64,000 nt of DNA, from assembly GCF_963583255.1 (NCBI RefSeq), contig NC_084809.1, forward strand, positions 6,557,501-6,621,500, in the 5' to 3' direction. The stretch's first letter is position 1; every line of letters starts with the position of its first letter. The position numbers and the translations under genes are program-made. The notes under the pieces are model-generated. The model did no database searches. It saw nothing but the letters and a program-made list of their open reading frames with translations, and was not told the DNA's origin. Positions 33,826 to 46,145 of the stretch are shown here, one piece after another. The DNA is from Pyrus communis (lineage: Eukaryota > Streptophyta > Magnoliopsida > Rosales > Rosaceae).

Positions 33826-35163
33826 TCAAGCTGGATCCAGAAGGTTTATGGATCCAAGCTTGGACAGAAGCCATTGAAACCGATGAGAAGCCAAGGGCTT
33901 GGTGAAAATGTCGGCCAATTGGTCGAAGCTTCGTGTATACCGTGTCTGAATTACCTGTGACTGCACCTGTGCCCAAACGAAATGACAATCAACCTCAATG
34001 TGTTTCGTTCTCTCGTGAAACACGGGATTAGATGCTATATGCATTGCTGCCTGATTGTCACAGAATAAGGACATAGGAAGAGTTGCAGGAAACCCTAAAT
34101 CACACAGAATACCCTTGAGCCATATCAACTCACACGCAGTGGAAGCCATTGCACGGTACTCAGCTTCGGCACTGGATCTGGCGATAACAGTTTGCTTTTT
34201 ACTTTTCCAGGTGACCAAGTTTCCACCGACAAATGTACAGTAGCCTGAGGTGGACTTACGATCGATTGCGTTGCCTGCCCAATTAGCATCACAATACCCT
34301 ACGACTTGAGTGTTGTCATTCTTCCGCATGATGATACCACGACCCACTGAACCTTTTAAGTAGCGTAAGATTCGTTTAACCAGAGTCAAATGTTCAATAG
34401 TCGGGGAGTGCATGAATTGGCTCACAAGACTTACAGAATAGGTGATGTCGGGTCTAGTGATTGTGAGGTAGATCAATTTTCGAACCAATCGCTGATAATG
34501 GGTGATATCCATGAGTGGCGTGCCCTTCAAGCTAGGTTTTTGCTTACTGTCAAGAGGAGTGGTGGCTGGTTTAGCATCGTTCATGTTGGCATCATTGAGC
34601 AAATCCAAGACATACTTTCTTTGGTTAAGAAACAGTCCATTGTGTGAGGTTGCCACTTCTATACCAAGAAAGTACTTCAATATCCCAAGGTCTTTAATTG
34701 CAAATCTTTGTCTGAGAGACTGTTTGAGAGTGGAGATCTCGTCAGTATTATCACCCGTAATTATCAGATCATCAACATAAATAAGCACAACTAATGTGCC
34801 CACAACTCCTGTGCGAACAAATAATGAGGAATCGGCGTTGCTGCTTTTGAAACCAACACTAGTGAGAACTGAGCTCAGTTTGGCATACCAAGCTCGTGGG
34901 GACTGCTTTAGGCCATAAATGGCTTTGTGCAATCTGCACACCACATTCGGTTCATTGCTTTGTGGATGCCCTGGTGGCAATTTCATATAGACTTCTTCTT
35001 TGAGATCACCGTGCAAGAATGCGTTCTTTACGTCCATTTGGTACATGGACCTTCCTTTGTTTACAGCTAAAGACAATAACACTCTTACTGTGTTCATTTT
35101 GGCCACAGGTGCAAACGTTTCTTTGTAATCCACCTCAAATGTTTGAGTGAATCCCCGAGCCAC
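33826..35163 (-). pseudogene. Copia reverse transcriptase and RNase H
   Basis: 445 codons with the RT blocks VDYKETFAPV, MDVKNAFLHG and the catalytic YVDD, then an RNase H domain (CDANWAG, SSAEAEYRA, KHIEVDCHFV) ending close to the 3' LTR. This ORF is undamaged but lies downstream of the stop at 35302. Confidence 0.92.
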
Positions 35164-35301
35164 TAGTCTTGCTTTATGTCTCTCAATTGAACCATCTGAC
35201 TTGAATTTGAGTTTATAAATCCATTTGCAACCTACTACTTTCTTGCCTGTTGGAAGTTTGGTGATGCTCCAGGTATTGTGTTGATCTAGAGCTTTAAGTT
35301 C

Positions 35302-35697
35302 TTATTGCATTGCCTCTTTCCACACCTCTTGGCTGTTGGCCTCGTGGAAATTCTGAGGCTCCTGGTAACTAGATATAGTGCTTAGGAATGCAGCATGATT
35401 CGGTGTCACTCTCTTGTATGACACACAATTGGAGATGGGATGTGTGGGTTTGTACATAACAAAATCCTGAAGTCTTGTGGGAGTTTTTCTAACTCGCATT
35501 GGATTGCGTCGAGGAGCTGGAAGCATTGTTTCACACTCGTTCGCATCATCTTCATTGTCACAATTGTCATGCAGTGTATCCTCAGAATGAGACCCTTCAT
35601 TGCTATCTTCATTGGGAGAAGCATCAACATTGACATAACTGAGCTCGTGTTGATGTGGTTCATCCAGTTCAATTCTTGGTAGTGGGAACACATCCAA
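35302..35697 (-). pseudogene. Copia linker between integrase and RT
   Basis: Acidic, low-complexity linker followed by RVRKTPTRLQDF and the start of the reverse transcriptase domain (EVWKEAMQ); ends at TAA. The frame then continues into the RT ORF. Confidence 0.8.
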
Positions 35698-36359
35698 GAT
35701 GCCATCCCCTTGGGCTGTGAGTTCACTTGACTTGCTGAAAAAGGGTTAGTTTCATGAAATCGCACATCTTTGGACACAATCAATCTCCTTAATTGGGGAT
35801 TATAACACTTATATCCCTTTTGTGTAGAGGAATAACCAAGAAAAATACATTTGGCAGCTCTAGGATCTAATTTATCTCTGTTAAGAGATTGAATATGCAC
35901 AAAACAGATGTAGCCAAACACTCTAAGATGTGAGAGGTCAATTTTCCTTCCTTTCATAACCTCGAGTGGAGACTTGAATTCCAAGACTCGGCTGGGTAAT
36001 CTATTGATGATATATGCAACTGCCATAACACCTTGAGACCAAAATCTCTTTGGTACATTCATTTGTAGCATTAGTGCTCTTGTTTTTTCAAGTAGGTCAC
36101 GGTTTTTGCATTCAGATACACCATTTTGTTGAGGTGTTCCAACACAACTTGTTTGATGCATGATGCCATGAGTGCTCAAATATTGTTTCATGATATAGGA
36201 CATATATTCGGTGCCATTGTCAGACCTTAAGGTTTGAATTTGGGAGGGGAAATGGTTTTTAACAAGGTTATGAAAGTCCTTAAAAACTTTCATAACTTCA
36301 TTCTTAGACTTTAAGAGATATAACCATGTGACTCGAGAAAAGTCATCCATAAAAATCAC
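35406..36359 (-). pseudogene. Copia integrase core
   Basis: Continues in the same frame as the gag-protease ORF after one stop. It shows the integrase core with its acidic residues (IFMDDFSR, LRSDNGTEY) and the GKKP-like C-terminal domain (HLRVFGYICFVH). The true frame leaves this ORF near 35700 through a single-base frameshift. Confidence 0.85.
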
Positions 36360-36398
36360 AAAATACTTATAGCCATCAAATGATTCACTAGTTGGTCC

Positions 36399-38237
36399 TC
36401 ATACATCTGAATGAACTAGTTCAAAACACTTACTAGTTCTAGACAAGGAAGATTTAAAAGGTAGTCGAGTGGATTTAGACAAGTGACATGTTTCACATGA
36501 AATATCATCCTTTCCTAAATTTGGAAATAGAGTTGACAAAATGGGTGAAGAAGGATGAGCTAAACGTTGATGCCACAATTGATTATCTTGAATGTGGTTG
36601 AACTTGGCTTGAAACCCTCTCGGATTGCTCTTTGATATGTAATAGAGACCATCTAAATAAAACCCTTCACCAATCGTCTTCTTGGTGACACAATCCTGAA
36701 AGATAACATTGTGAGGAGAAAAAATGGCTAAGCAATTCAAGGTATTTGTGATTTTTCCCACAGATAGAAGTTGAAATGGGAAGGAAAGAACATATAAAGC
36801 CATTGATTCAATTTTGTCTGACATTAATTTTATTTTTTCCTTCCCTAAGACCTTTACATTCTCACCATTTGCAATTGAAACTTGAGAAGGGTTTGCAAAT
36901 TTTTCAAATTTTTGAGACTTAGACACATGGTTGGTCATATGATCTGTGGCACCCGAATCTACAACCCAAAAATCATGCAACATATTTATTTTAAGAGCAG
37001 TTTTAAAGGCTTTCATGATACCTTGCATGTTCTCTTGGGGTATGGATCTCGTGTCTGCCAAGAACCTTGCAAACTTGCCGAGCAATGCCGTCGAGTTCCC
37101 TTCTTCTATGCTATCAGCACGATCACTTCCAGCAACTCCTTTCTTGATTTGAAGATACGACATAAACTCGTTCATGAGTTCAGCAGGATTCGCTGTGAAG
37201 TTCTTGAGTGGATCTGGCCCATTGGAGGTGGAGGTAGACGCATGATTCGCTCGATGTGGAGCACGGTTCATCCTTTGCACACCCTTGTTGTCCTTCATGA
37301 ACTCAGGCTTTAACTCTAGGTGTAAGATCCAGCATGTGTCTTTGACGTGACCTATATTATTGCAGTGTTGACACTTCAAGTTCGGATGTTTTCCTTTGTA
37401 CCTCTTTTCGTTGGTTATATATGCCCTAGCCTCAGGTACACTGGTCGTTGTACCTATGTTCATGACTTTCCTTCTTACTTCTTCTCGTTGAATCGTCGCA
37501 CACACACTGGTGAAAGAATGAAGCTCAGTGTTCATGAGTATGTGACATCGAAGATCTTCATATGTTGAATCAAGACTAGACAAGAGTTGAAATATCTTGT
37601 CTTCTTCTGCTCTCTTTCGTAGTAGTGCTGCGTCGGTTGTGTGAGGGCGATAGATTTCCAACTCATTCCACATGCTTTTCATGCTTCCTAGGACTTGCAC
37701 AAACGGTTTGCCATCTTGCTGCAGATCGGAGATGTCCTTCTTTAATTGGAAGACCCGTGCAGCATTGTTTTGGCTGCCATACATTTCCTTGACCGCTTCC
37801 CATAGTTGGTACGAGGATTCTGAATAGCTGAATATTTCAGCTAATTTACGATCCATGGAATTCAAAAGCCATGACATAACCAGCTGATCCTTGCTAAGCC
37901 AGGATTCAGAGTTTGGTGAGGAAGCATCATGTATTTTGAAGCTTCCATTTATGAACCCCAGCTTGGACCTTCCACCTAGCGCCAAAGACACAGCTCTCGA
38001 CCAAGGCAAGTAATTAAACTCATTCAACACGACTGAGCTTAATCTTTGATTTGGGTTGACGTCCACCTCATGCACGTTCATGGAGGAAGGCTCCTGTGAG
38101 CTTTCAGCTTCGGATATCAGCGGATTGTCTTCAGACATTTTGAGGATTGAACACGCTCGGATAACAGTATAGCAGACGCAGGTTAATTTTCCTGCTCTGA
38201 TACCATATTGACTTTCAAGGATTGAATTATATTTCAC
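36399..38237 (-). pseudogene. Copia gag-protease and integrase N-terminus
   Basis: The open frame starts within the LTR; gag proper begins about 38138 (MSEDNPLI). It contains the UBN2-type gag domain, a CCHC-like zinc knuckle (CQHCNNIGHVKDTC), the protease site DSGATDHM and the integrase HHCC region (LWHQRLAHPS...CETCHLSKS). It ends at a TGA replacing the conserved tryptophan just before the integrase core. Confidence 0.88.
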
Positions 38238-38477
38238 TTGTGTGTTCTTTTACAATTGTACAACAATATATAAGAGGATTAACCTCTTGCTTTACACCAC
38301 AACAGCTGGTTTAGGGAAAAATAAAATAACATCCCCTTGAATTAAGGGAGTTGATTAAGGAAGAAAGCACTCTTGAATTACGGAAGTTGTCTGACTTAGG
38401 GAATAATAAAATAACATCCTCTTGAATTAAGGGAGATGATTAATCCCTTGAATTAAGGAAGAAAGTGCCTTCCAATA
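38206..38477 (-). repeat. Copia 5' LTR
   Basis: 272 bp; the adjacent inner bases 38194-38205 are the primer-binding site. Confidence 0.93.
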
Positions 38478-38482
38478 AGCTT

Positions 38483-40788
38483 GTTGTGAGTAGGTCTGAT
38501 TTGGTTTTGTTTAAAGAAGCACTAGTGAGTTTGGCAACTGATTCGGGACTTCATCCATTAGTTCCTTATTTCACATGCTTTATCGCTGACGAGGTATAAT
38601 TCTTGAAACTGTCAATGATAGCTACAAGAAGGGTAAGATATGTAGCCATTGGTTATTACTTATACCAACTGTTCTTATGTATATCAGGTTGCTCGTGGCT
38701 TGAATGATTATGCACTTCTATTCGCTTTGATGCGAGTTGTTCAGAGTCTTCTCCAGAATCCTCACATACACATAGAACCTTATGTAAGTGCTTCGTTCTT
38801 CTTTGTTTCCTTTTTTTCAAAGGAAAGCCGTACGTGACTAATTTTCTGTTATTGTATTTATAGGGTTATGTGCTCATCTGTATAATCATGTCTTAGTTGA
38901 ATTCGGTAATTTTCTGGTTTGACGATTGGGTAGGCTGATGGCAGTATCCCTAAAATGTATATTAAGGTGGATTCAACGCCGTTAATATGGTGGATTGGCC
39001 TTCAATCTGCAAAAGTTTAGGCTTGTTATTTTTGGTTAAAATTCCTTTTACCTTCATGCTTATCTTTCAGCTGGCATGCTTCCTTTTTCTTGTACTTTCT
39101 CTGACATCGCTTCTTGAGATATCTCCTACTTTTCTCTTGTGACTTGACCTTGGTCATGTCCAGACCTATTTTCCAACTTATGTGATCCTTGTGTATTAAG
39201 CAACTAAAAGTAGGTTTTTAGTGTGCATTATGTTAAGTGAAACTGGACTAGCATAGTCAATCTGCCCAGCATGATTGTTGTTTTAAAAATATCTCTTTAC
39301 CATGGAAGCAAAGCTTTGTATTTTCTTTTCAAATTCCATGCGTATATTTTGGTATGAATTTGTCATCTTACCTATGAGTTTCAATATCTGAATTTGTTGC
39401 GGGCTTGGATATGTATATAACACTCTCCAGTCGAGTCTTACAAAAACTTTGGTCAATGCATTTTTGGACCCAAAGCGGACATTGACTCAACACTATGGTG
39501 CAATTCAAGGTTTAGCTGCTCTAGGGCCCAATGTGGTAATGCCTCATGGTTCATGCAACTAAGAAAATCAGTTCAGTAGACAGTCTATATAAAGTAGTAA
39601 ATGCTTTGGAATATAAATTCAACTTGAAGTAATATCTCTCGTGTTCTTCCCATAAGTTTCTGTTAGCATATTCTTGTTATCTATTTTCGTACATAGAAAA
39701 GAGAATTATGTACTGGTAAATAAAGCTAGGTGGCTCCAGGCCTGTTTGCCTGCAAGCTTATGCGCTGCCTGCAACTGCATTCTCTTCTTAGTCTCTTTAT
39801 TCTGAGTCCTAGAAGTTCAATATGGTGGAATGGAAGATATTTGCAATACCTTTTCCAAGAATTTCTCTTTTGCTAATGACTTGTTTCGAAAAATGAAGAT
39901 GTTGCAATACCTTTACCCCGTATAACATATGAACTCTTATTCTAAAATGTCATTTACCTCGATTTTCTAGGCAATAGTAATTTGTCAATCTTTTTTCCAT
40001 TAGAAATCTACTTCCATGTTTTACTCATCTTCAAGGATTTGGTTTTCTGGGAATATGAATCTTTATTTATTTATATTTTTTTGAACACGAAGCAAGGGTT
40101 CTTAACTGTTGGGTGATTATTTTTCACTGCAGGTTCGCCTTCTTGTACTGCCAAATCTGGAGTCATATCTGCGACTTCTTGAACCAGAGCTTCTTCTTGA
40201 CAAGCAAAAGAATGAGATGAAGAGGCATGAAGCGTGGCGTGTGTATGGATCCTTGTTGGTGAGTCTATTTTCATGCCTGTATATACTGTTGGAAAATCTT
40301 AAGAAAGGCTTCCTAATGAGAGCTTGCGCTTTTCCAGAATGCAGCAGGTCAATGCATATATGATAGGCTCAAGATGTTCCCATTTTTGCCATCTCCAGCG
40401 CCGCAATCTTACTGGAAGACCAAGGGGAGACTCCATATTACTCTGCCGAGTAAGACATTTAACGGCTTATGTTTTCTTAAATGATGGCACTTCAACCATT
40501 TCAAATGAGTTACACTACTAATATATGCTTGGTTTAGAATGAATCTTATTTCCTTATGGTATTATACAAGCATAGAACCAGCATAAATGCGTTTTTGGTT
40601 TTAAAATTTTCCTTGTACCTTTGTTCTACATCTTTCCACCATCCTTCCTCCACTCTTCATATCCTCTTTTTCTCCAATGTGTTTCTCCTCTCTTACACAC
40701 AATAAGAACTCGTGAGCCTAAATTGCTAGAATGGTTTGTAAGTTTCTTGCAATATAATAGATTACACTACTCAAACGGGTATACAAGA
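38483..40788 (+). pseudogene. TAF6 pseudogene, segment 2
   Basis: Rest of exon 6 (38483 to about 38594), exon 7 (about 38689-38784), exon 9, exon 10 (40133-40258) and exon 11 (about 40338-40449). Between exons 7 and 9 a deletion of about 485 bp, bounded by a CTTC microhomology (junction near 39000), removed most of exon 8 with its acceptor. The exon 9 acceptor is mutated (ACAG to GCGG, about 39400). There is no promoter or start codon. It cannot make TAF6. Confidence 0.92.
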
Positions 40789-41305
40789 TGTTTGTACCAT
40801 ACTTGACCAATCCCGAAATTACTAAGCACCGGTCAACAACATACCGTCAAGGACCCACAAGACTTTTCCTCCAACCAGGAGGCCAATCACAACATGACAC
40901 ATGTCGGTATCAGAAGCCAATCATAGCGTGACACGTGTCAATATCAAAGGCCAATCACAACACGACACGTGTCAATGTCAGAGCAAAGCTAGAAACTCTC
41001 TTTTATAAAAGGGGTCATTCTCCCACAATAATCCCTAATGTCATTTGTACTAAACTATTCACTAGAACTCACAAAAAGAGAGCTTGAACCTATGTATTTG
41101 TGTAAACCCTTCACAACTAATGAGAACTCCTCTACTTCGTGGACATAGCCAATCTAGGTGAACCACGTACATCTTGTGTTATTTGCTTCCCTGTCTCTAT
41201 TCATTTACATACTAATCCACACTAATGACCAGAGCAACCTAGCGAAGGTCACAAACTTGACACTTTCTGTTGTACCAAAGTCCTCGCCGATTTTGTGCAT
41301 CAACA
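40789..41305 (+). repeat. Gypsy 5' LTR (solitary in this element)
   Basis: 517 bp from TG to CA. It includes three imperfect direct copies of CCAATCA(C/T)A(G/A)C...GACAC(A/G)TGTC(A/G) between 40890 and 40975, possibly enhancer-like repeats. Confidence 0.8.
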
Positions 41306-41411
41306 TTTGGCGCCGTCTGTGGGAATCGCACTTATTCCTACTCTCTCCAGCTTTGTCAAGCTGGTTTCCACCATTCACACACTTTCCTTCGACCAGGCAC
41401 CCCTCTCCAAC

Positions 41412-43013
41412 ATGGGGAATGAAGGGAGCCACAACACGCAAAACGACACCCCCCTCGCACTTAGTGCAAAGCAACAAAAGAAGAAATGAAAAAGGTTTGC
41501 TCTTCAGGCTAAAGTCGATGAGCTAGAGGCTCAGAACAACAAGATAGCGATAAAGAATGAGATCATCCATGAGCAGTATGAGAAGCTCTTCGGAATGCTC
41601 CATGAAGCTAGGCATACTCAAACACACGAACTCATCGCCCCCGGGGAAGTCAAACACCACCTGGGTGCCCCCCAACATGGGGATCACTTGCCTTCAACAT
41701 GGATATCCATAATGGGGAGCGAGTTACTCATCAAGGTGTTGATCAACATGAGACCTCTCTCGACCCAGCTACTTCAACCCGAAGCAGGAGAAGTGGAGGA
41801 AGGCACCTTCTTGTAGAAGGAGTAGAAGGATCAAAAGCCGTTTATCGCGACTGTCGGGACTTCCTGAGACAACGTCGAGAGAACCCCATCCACATAAGCT
41901 CGAAGGTCAATGATCCAAGGGTTTCTGAAAGGTTCGGTCTTCTTCCATGCCCCAAGCCAATGCCAATCTAGGGAATGAGCGACATGTCCTAGAGGAATAT
42001 GAAGGTACGGGGGACTCGGGGGCGTTTCGACAAGCTCACCCTGGAAGTCAGTACGGTGAGTCCAAAGAAAAATCTCATGCCCTTGACCAAGCTTTCCTAC
42101 TTTCAAGAGGAGATGGAGACTTACGAAAGAAGGATCTAGCAGTACGTGACTCCACTCAGGACCCCCTTGTCCTACAATTCCTTGAGGAAGTAAACAAGTT
42201 GAAGGCCGAACGTCAGGCCGAAATACCTGACTGGAACCAACCTAGGCCTGGCCCTCTTACAAGGAGGATCCTTGACACCCCCTCCAAGCAAAGACAAAGC
42301 AAAAGCTTGGCTTACAACTCTACACTGGAAGGGAGGACCCGATTGAACACCTTTACCTTTTTGAGTCCACCATGGCATACCGGATGCACACTGACGAAGA
42401 ACGATGTCTTCTCTTCCCTTCTATCCTCTCTTGCGGAGCTTTGAATTGGTATTGTCATCTTCCACCTGAGACAGTAGACTCATTTGAGGAACTGAGGAAA
42501 CTATTTGTCTCTCAACACATCTTCCAGACAGATCGCTTGCATTCCGCAAATGACTTGTACACTATTCGCCAGAAGCTAGATGAGTCACTACGAAAATATG
42601 CCGGCCGCTTCAGCCATGAGTATTCTCGCTGCGCTGAGGCAGATGACAAGACCTTCCTTAAAGCCTTCACGATAGGCTTACACGACTGTTTCTTCAAGTA
42701 CATGATCAATGCTAACACTTGGAAGACTTACTCTGAGGTAATGGCACAGGCTTATAATCATGCCTGCGCCGAGGCAAGGACATATCAAGGGAAACCTTCT
42801 ACAGCCATCCCTTATCAGCAAATGGGGAGTGAAAGCCAAATCCAACCGAATGAGAATACCTCAACCTTCCAAACAGCAGCGACGCTTCCCCCTGCCCTAC
42901 ATAATACCTCGCCAAGTCAACAGACGTATCATTCTCAGGGCAAGAGGAAAGACTTCCATCCTCACCAGTCTCACTTTAATAAAAAGAGTAAGGGGCACTA
43001 TCGCGAAAACTAA
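41412..43013 (+). pseudogene. Gypsy gag region
   Basis: First ATG at 41412 (MGNEGSH) hits TGA at 41487. Later gag pieces lie in other frames; the retrotransposon gag domain is in 42372-43013 (NWYCHLPPETVDSFEELRKLF, FSHEYSRCAEADD). Broken by several stops and frame changes. Confidence 0.8.
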
Positions 43014-43055
43014 AGGTATCACCATGATAGTACCCGCCCCCAGGCGGTCAATGCA

Positions 43056-44258
43056 GTGGGCCAAACATGTGTCAAGAATGGTCCTACCCCGAGGTATGAG
43101 ACATACACACCTTTGAACGCCACATGCATGGCCATTTACCCCAGTATAGCTCACTTGATACCAAAGCCAAGGCCGATGGAGCCAGATTTCAAGTCCACGA
43201 AGAACACAGGCATGTTTTGTGGTTACCATGAGTATAATGGCCATGACGGCGAGAAATGTATCACCCTCCATGATCATATTGAAGCTTTGGCACGTGAAGG
43301 AAAAATTGACCAGTTCCTCCTTCACCCTCCAAGGGATAACCGCAACCAACGCCAAGTGAATGTGATATATTCCATAAGCGGTGGCACACCCATATCTGAA
43401 TCTTCCAACAGGGCCATGAAAAACAATGAACGAACGTTGAAGCCTGGCCACCAAGTGTTTCACGTGGAAGACATCAGGGGAGGCAAGTATTAAAAGCCTA
43501 ACTGGGATCCAATATGTTTCTACCCTGAGGAAGAAAGAGGTATCATCTATCCTCATAACGACCCACTAATTGTGGAGGCTCATATAGCCAACTTTGATGT
43601 ACGACGAATCCTGGTAGACACGGGGGCGTCGGTCAATATCATGTTTGCTGAAGCTTTCAAAACACTTAATGCAGCTGAACACTTGCTCGATCACTCGATT
43701 TCTCCTCTGATAAGCTTCTCTGGTGATGTCGTGCAACCTTTAGAGAGCATAAATTTACCCTTCACCATCGGTACAGGCCTGTACACAGCCACCATCACCA
43801 TTAACTTCTTGGTGGTCGACTGCCCAACGGCATACAATGTCATCTTTGGGCGCACATGCATTAATGATCTCAAGGCCATGGTATCCACACATATGTTGTT
43901 GATGAAATTTCCTACCCCTTACGGCAATGGTTACATTAGAGGAGATCAACTTAGTGCACGATCATGTTACAACACTTCAGTCAAGCAACAACACTTGCAT
44001 GTACCCAAAGAAACACTTTTTATACATGACCAAGTTATCAAGACCAGCTCGGACAAAGCCAACTTGAATATTCACGGTGGTAACAATCAACCCGACGATC
44101 CTCGAAATGACTCTTTCACCCAGCAAGCACAACCTGCTGAAGAGTTGGAGAAGGTCTCGATCTCAAAAGATTATCCAGATCGCATAGTGAAGTTTGGCAC
44201 CACTTTGTCATCATCCATTCAGTTGGCATTGATCTTTTTTTTTGCAAGAGAACACTGA
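43056..44258 (+). pseudogene. Gypsy gag end and aspartic protease
   Basis: 43056-43493 has a gag-end/CHHC-like region (FCGYHEYNGHDGEKC), then TAA. 43572-44258 is the retropepsin-like domain with active site VDTGASVNIM at about 43617. Confidence 0.8.
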
Positions 44259-44391
44259 AGTCTTCGCCTGGTCATACGAAGACATGCCAGGCATCTTTCT
44301 CGATATCATTTGTCATCGCTTGAGTATTGATCCCAAGACCAAGCCGGTGAAATAGAAGCGAAGATCTTATGATGCTGAACGATATGAAGCA

Positions 44392-45222
44392 ATGAAGGCA
44401 GAAGTTGAAAAACTTAAAAGCATAAGCTTCATCCGTGAAGTCAATTATCCAACGTGGGTAGCAAATGTGGTCCTTGTTAAGAAAAACTCGACCAAGGAAA
44501 GTCTCTTGCTTCAAAAGATCTTGTGGAGAATGTGTGTCGACGACACCGACTTAAACAAAGGATGCTCGAATGATAGCTTTCCCCTTCCTCTCATTGATAG
44601 ACTTGTAAACTCTACAACAGGGTGTGAACTCTTGAGTTTCATGGATGCTTACTCAGGGTACAATCAAATCCTCATGAACCCTTCGAACCAAGAACACACG
44701 GCCTTCACCACTGATAGAGGATTATATTCCTATAAAGTCATGCCATTCGGCCTAAAGAATGCAGGGGCAACTTATCAAATATTAGTTAATTCAATGTTCG
44801 CTGAACAAATTAGGAAAAGCATGAAAGTTTATGTTGATGATATGTTAGTCAAAAGCAAACATACTGACCAACACATTGCCAACTTGTCTGAAACCTTCTC
44901 CATCCTGAAGAAGCATCGAATGAGGTTGAACCTCAACAAATGCGCTTTCGGTGTGGGCTCTGGAAAATTCTTGGGCTTCATGATTAGCCAACGAGGCATT
45001 GAAGCTAACCCCGAGAAGATCAAAGCAATCATGGACATGAAAGAACCAGTAACCTCAAAAGACATCCAGAGCCTTACTGGCAAGGTAGCAGCCTTGACTA
45101 GGTTCATCTCTAAGGCCACAAACAAATGCGCTCTTTTTTTCAAAGCACTTAAGGGAAGTAAGAAGTATATTACGTGGACCGATGAATGTGCCGATCATTT
45201 AAGAATCTCAAGGAGTACATGA
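44392..45222 (+). pseudogene. Gypsy reverse transcriptase
   Basis: RT core with LLSFMDAYSGYNQI, VMPFGLKNAGATYQ and catalytic YVDDMLVKS (about 44830). The frame changes at about 45190, near the connection domain. Confidence 0.88.
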
Positions 45223-46145
45223 GTAAAGCCCCTCTGCTTTCCAAACCTGAAGTTGGTGACACCCTAATTGTCTATCTATCTGTCTCAGCTTCAGCAGTCA
45301 ATTCTGTCCTCATTCGTAGGGATGGTAGTATCGAACGACCTGTCTACTATGCTAGTAAGGTTCTACAAGATGCGGAGACACGATACTCCAACATTGAGAA
45401 ATTAGCTCTAGCATTAGTCATGTCTGCTCTGAAACTTCGCCCCGACTTTTAAACACACTCTATCATCGTGCTTACCAATCACCCCCTCCGACAAATACTT
45501 CAGAGTCTTGACACTTCGGGGCTAATGATCAAATGGGCCATAGCACTGGGAGAGTTTGACATCTTCTACCACCCAAAGCTAGCTGAAAAGGGCCAAGCAG
45601 TTGCAGATTTCATTGCCGAATTCACTTATCCCGTTGACATTTCTCCTACACCTGAGGCAGCAGCTTCATCACCCCTGGAAACCCGGAAGGTAGAACTAAC
45701 ATTCCCAGTATGGACTCTATATGTTGATGGCTCATCCAACCAATAGGGTTGTGGAGCATGACTAGTCCTGACTACCCCCGACAAAGTGGCAATGAAGTAT
45801 GCTCTCCGCTTCAAATTCAAGGCGTCAAACAATGAAGCTGAGTATGAGGCCCTTTTAGCAGGCTTACGTTTGGCCAAACATCTTGGAGTTAAACAAATTA
45901 ATATCTTCAGTGACTCCCAATTGGTGGTTAACCAGGTCACGAACAACTTTGACGCTAAGGATAACTACATAGCAGCGTATCTTACGCAAACGCAGCTTTT
46001 GCTCAAGCACTTCCACTACCAGATCACCCAAGTCCCTCGAGCGGCAAACAATCATGAAGATGCTTTGGCTCGCCTCGCCTCAGCAGTGGAAGACAAGATT
46101 GGAGATAAATTCATGTCGAATTGTTGGCAACATCAAGCACCATAG
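45186..46145 (+). pseudogene. Gypsy RNase H region
   Basis: Three pieces in one frame separated by stops (about 45450, 45744 and 45759): RT-linked RNase H (VYYASKVLQDAETRY), then a second RNase H-like domain (LYVDGSSN, ASNNEAEYEALLAGLRLA, FSDSQLVVNQV), a dual arrangement typical of the Tat lineage. Confidence 0.8.

Larger units (their letters stand above)
33536..38477 (-). mobile_element. Ty1-copia LTR retrotransposon, recent, defective
   Basis: LTRs at 33536-33818 and 38206-38477 start TATTG and end CAATA; the flanking target duplication is AGCTT (33531-33535, 38478-38482) and the empty site is seen in intact TAF6 exon 6. On the minus strand the 5' LTR is followed by TGGTATCAGAGC (38205-38194), the initiator-Met tRNA primer site; a purine tract TTGAGGGGGAG (33829-33819) precedes the 3' LTR. 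The LTRs differ by two substitutions, one 1-bp and one 12-bp indel, so insertion is recent. Domain order gag, protease, integrase, RT, RNase H (integrase before RT) defines copia. Two in-frame stops and one frameshift make it non-autonomous. Confidence 0.97.

Noticed and set aside
42897..43556. Minus-strand ORF of 219 codons in the gypsy element
   Set aside because: Antisense of gag/protease with no domain; unlike the ORF at 47956 it overlaps recognised coding sequence.
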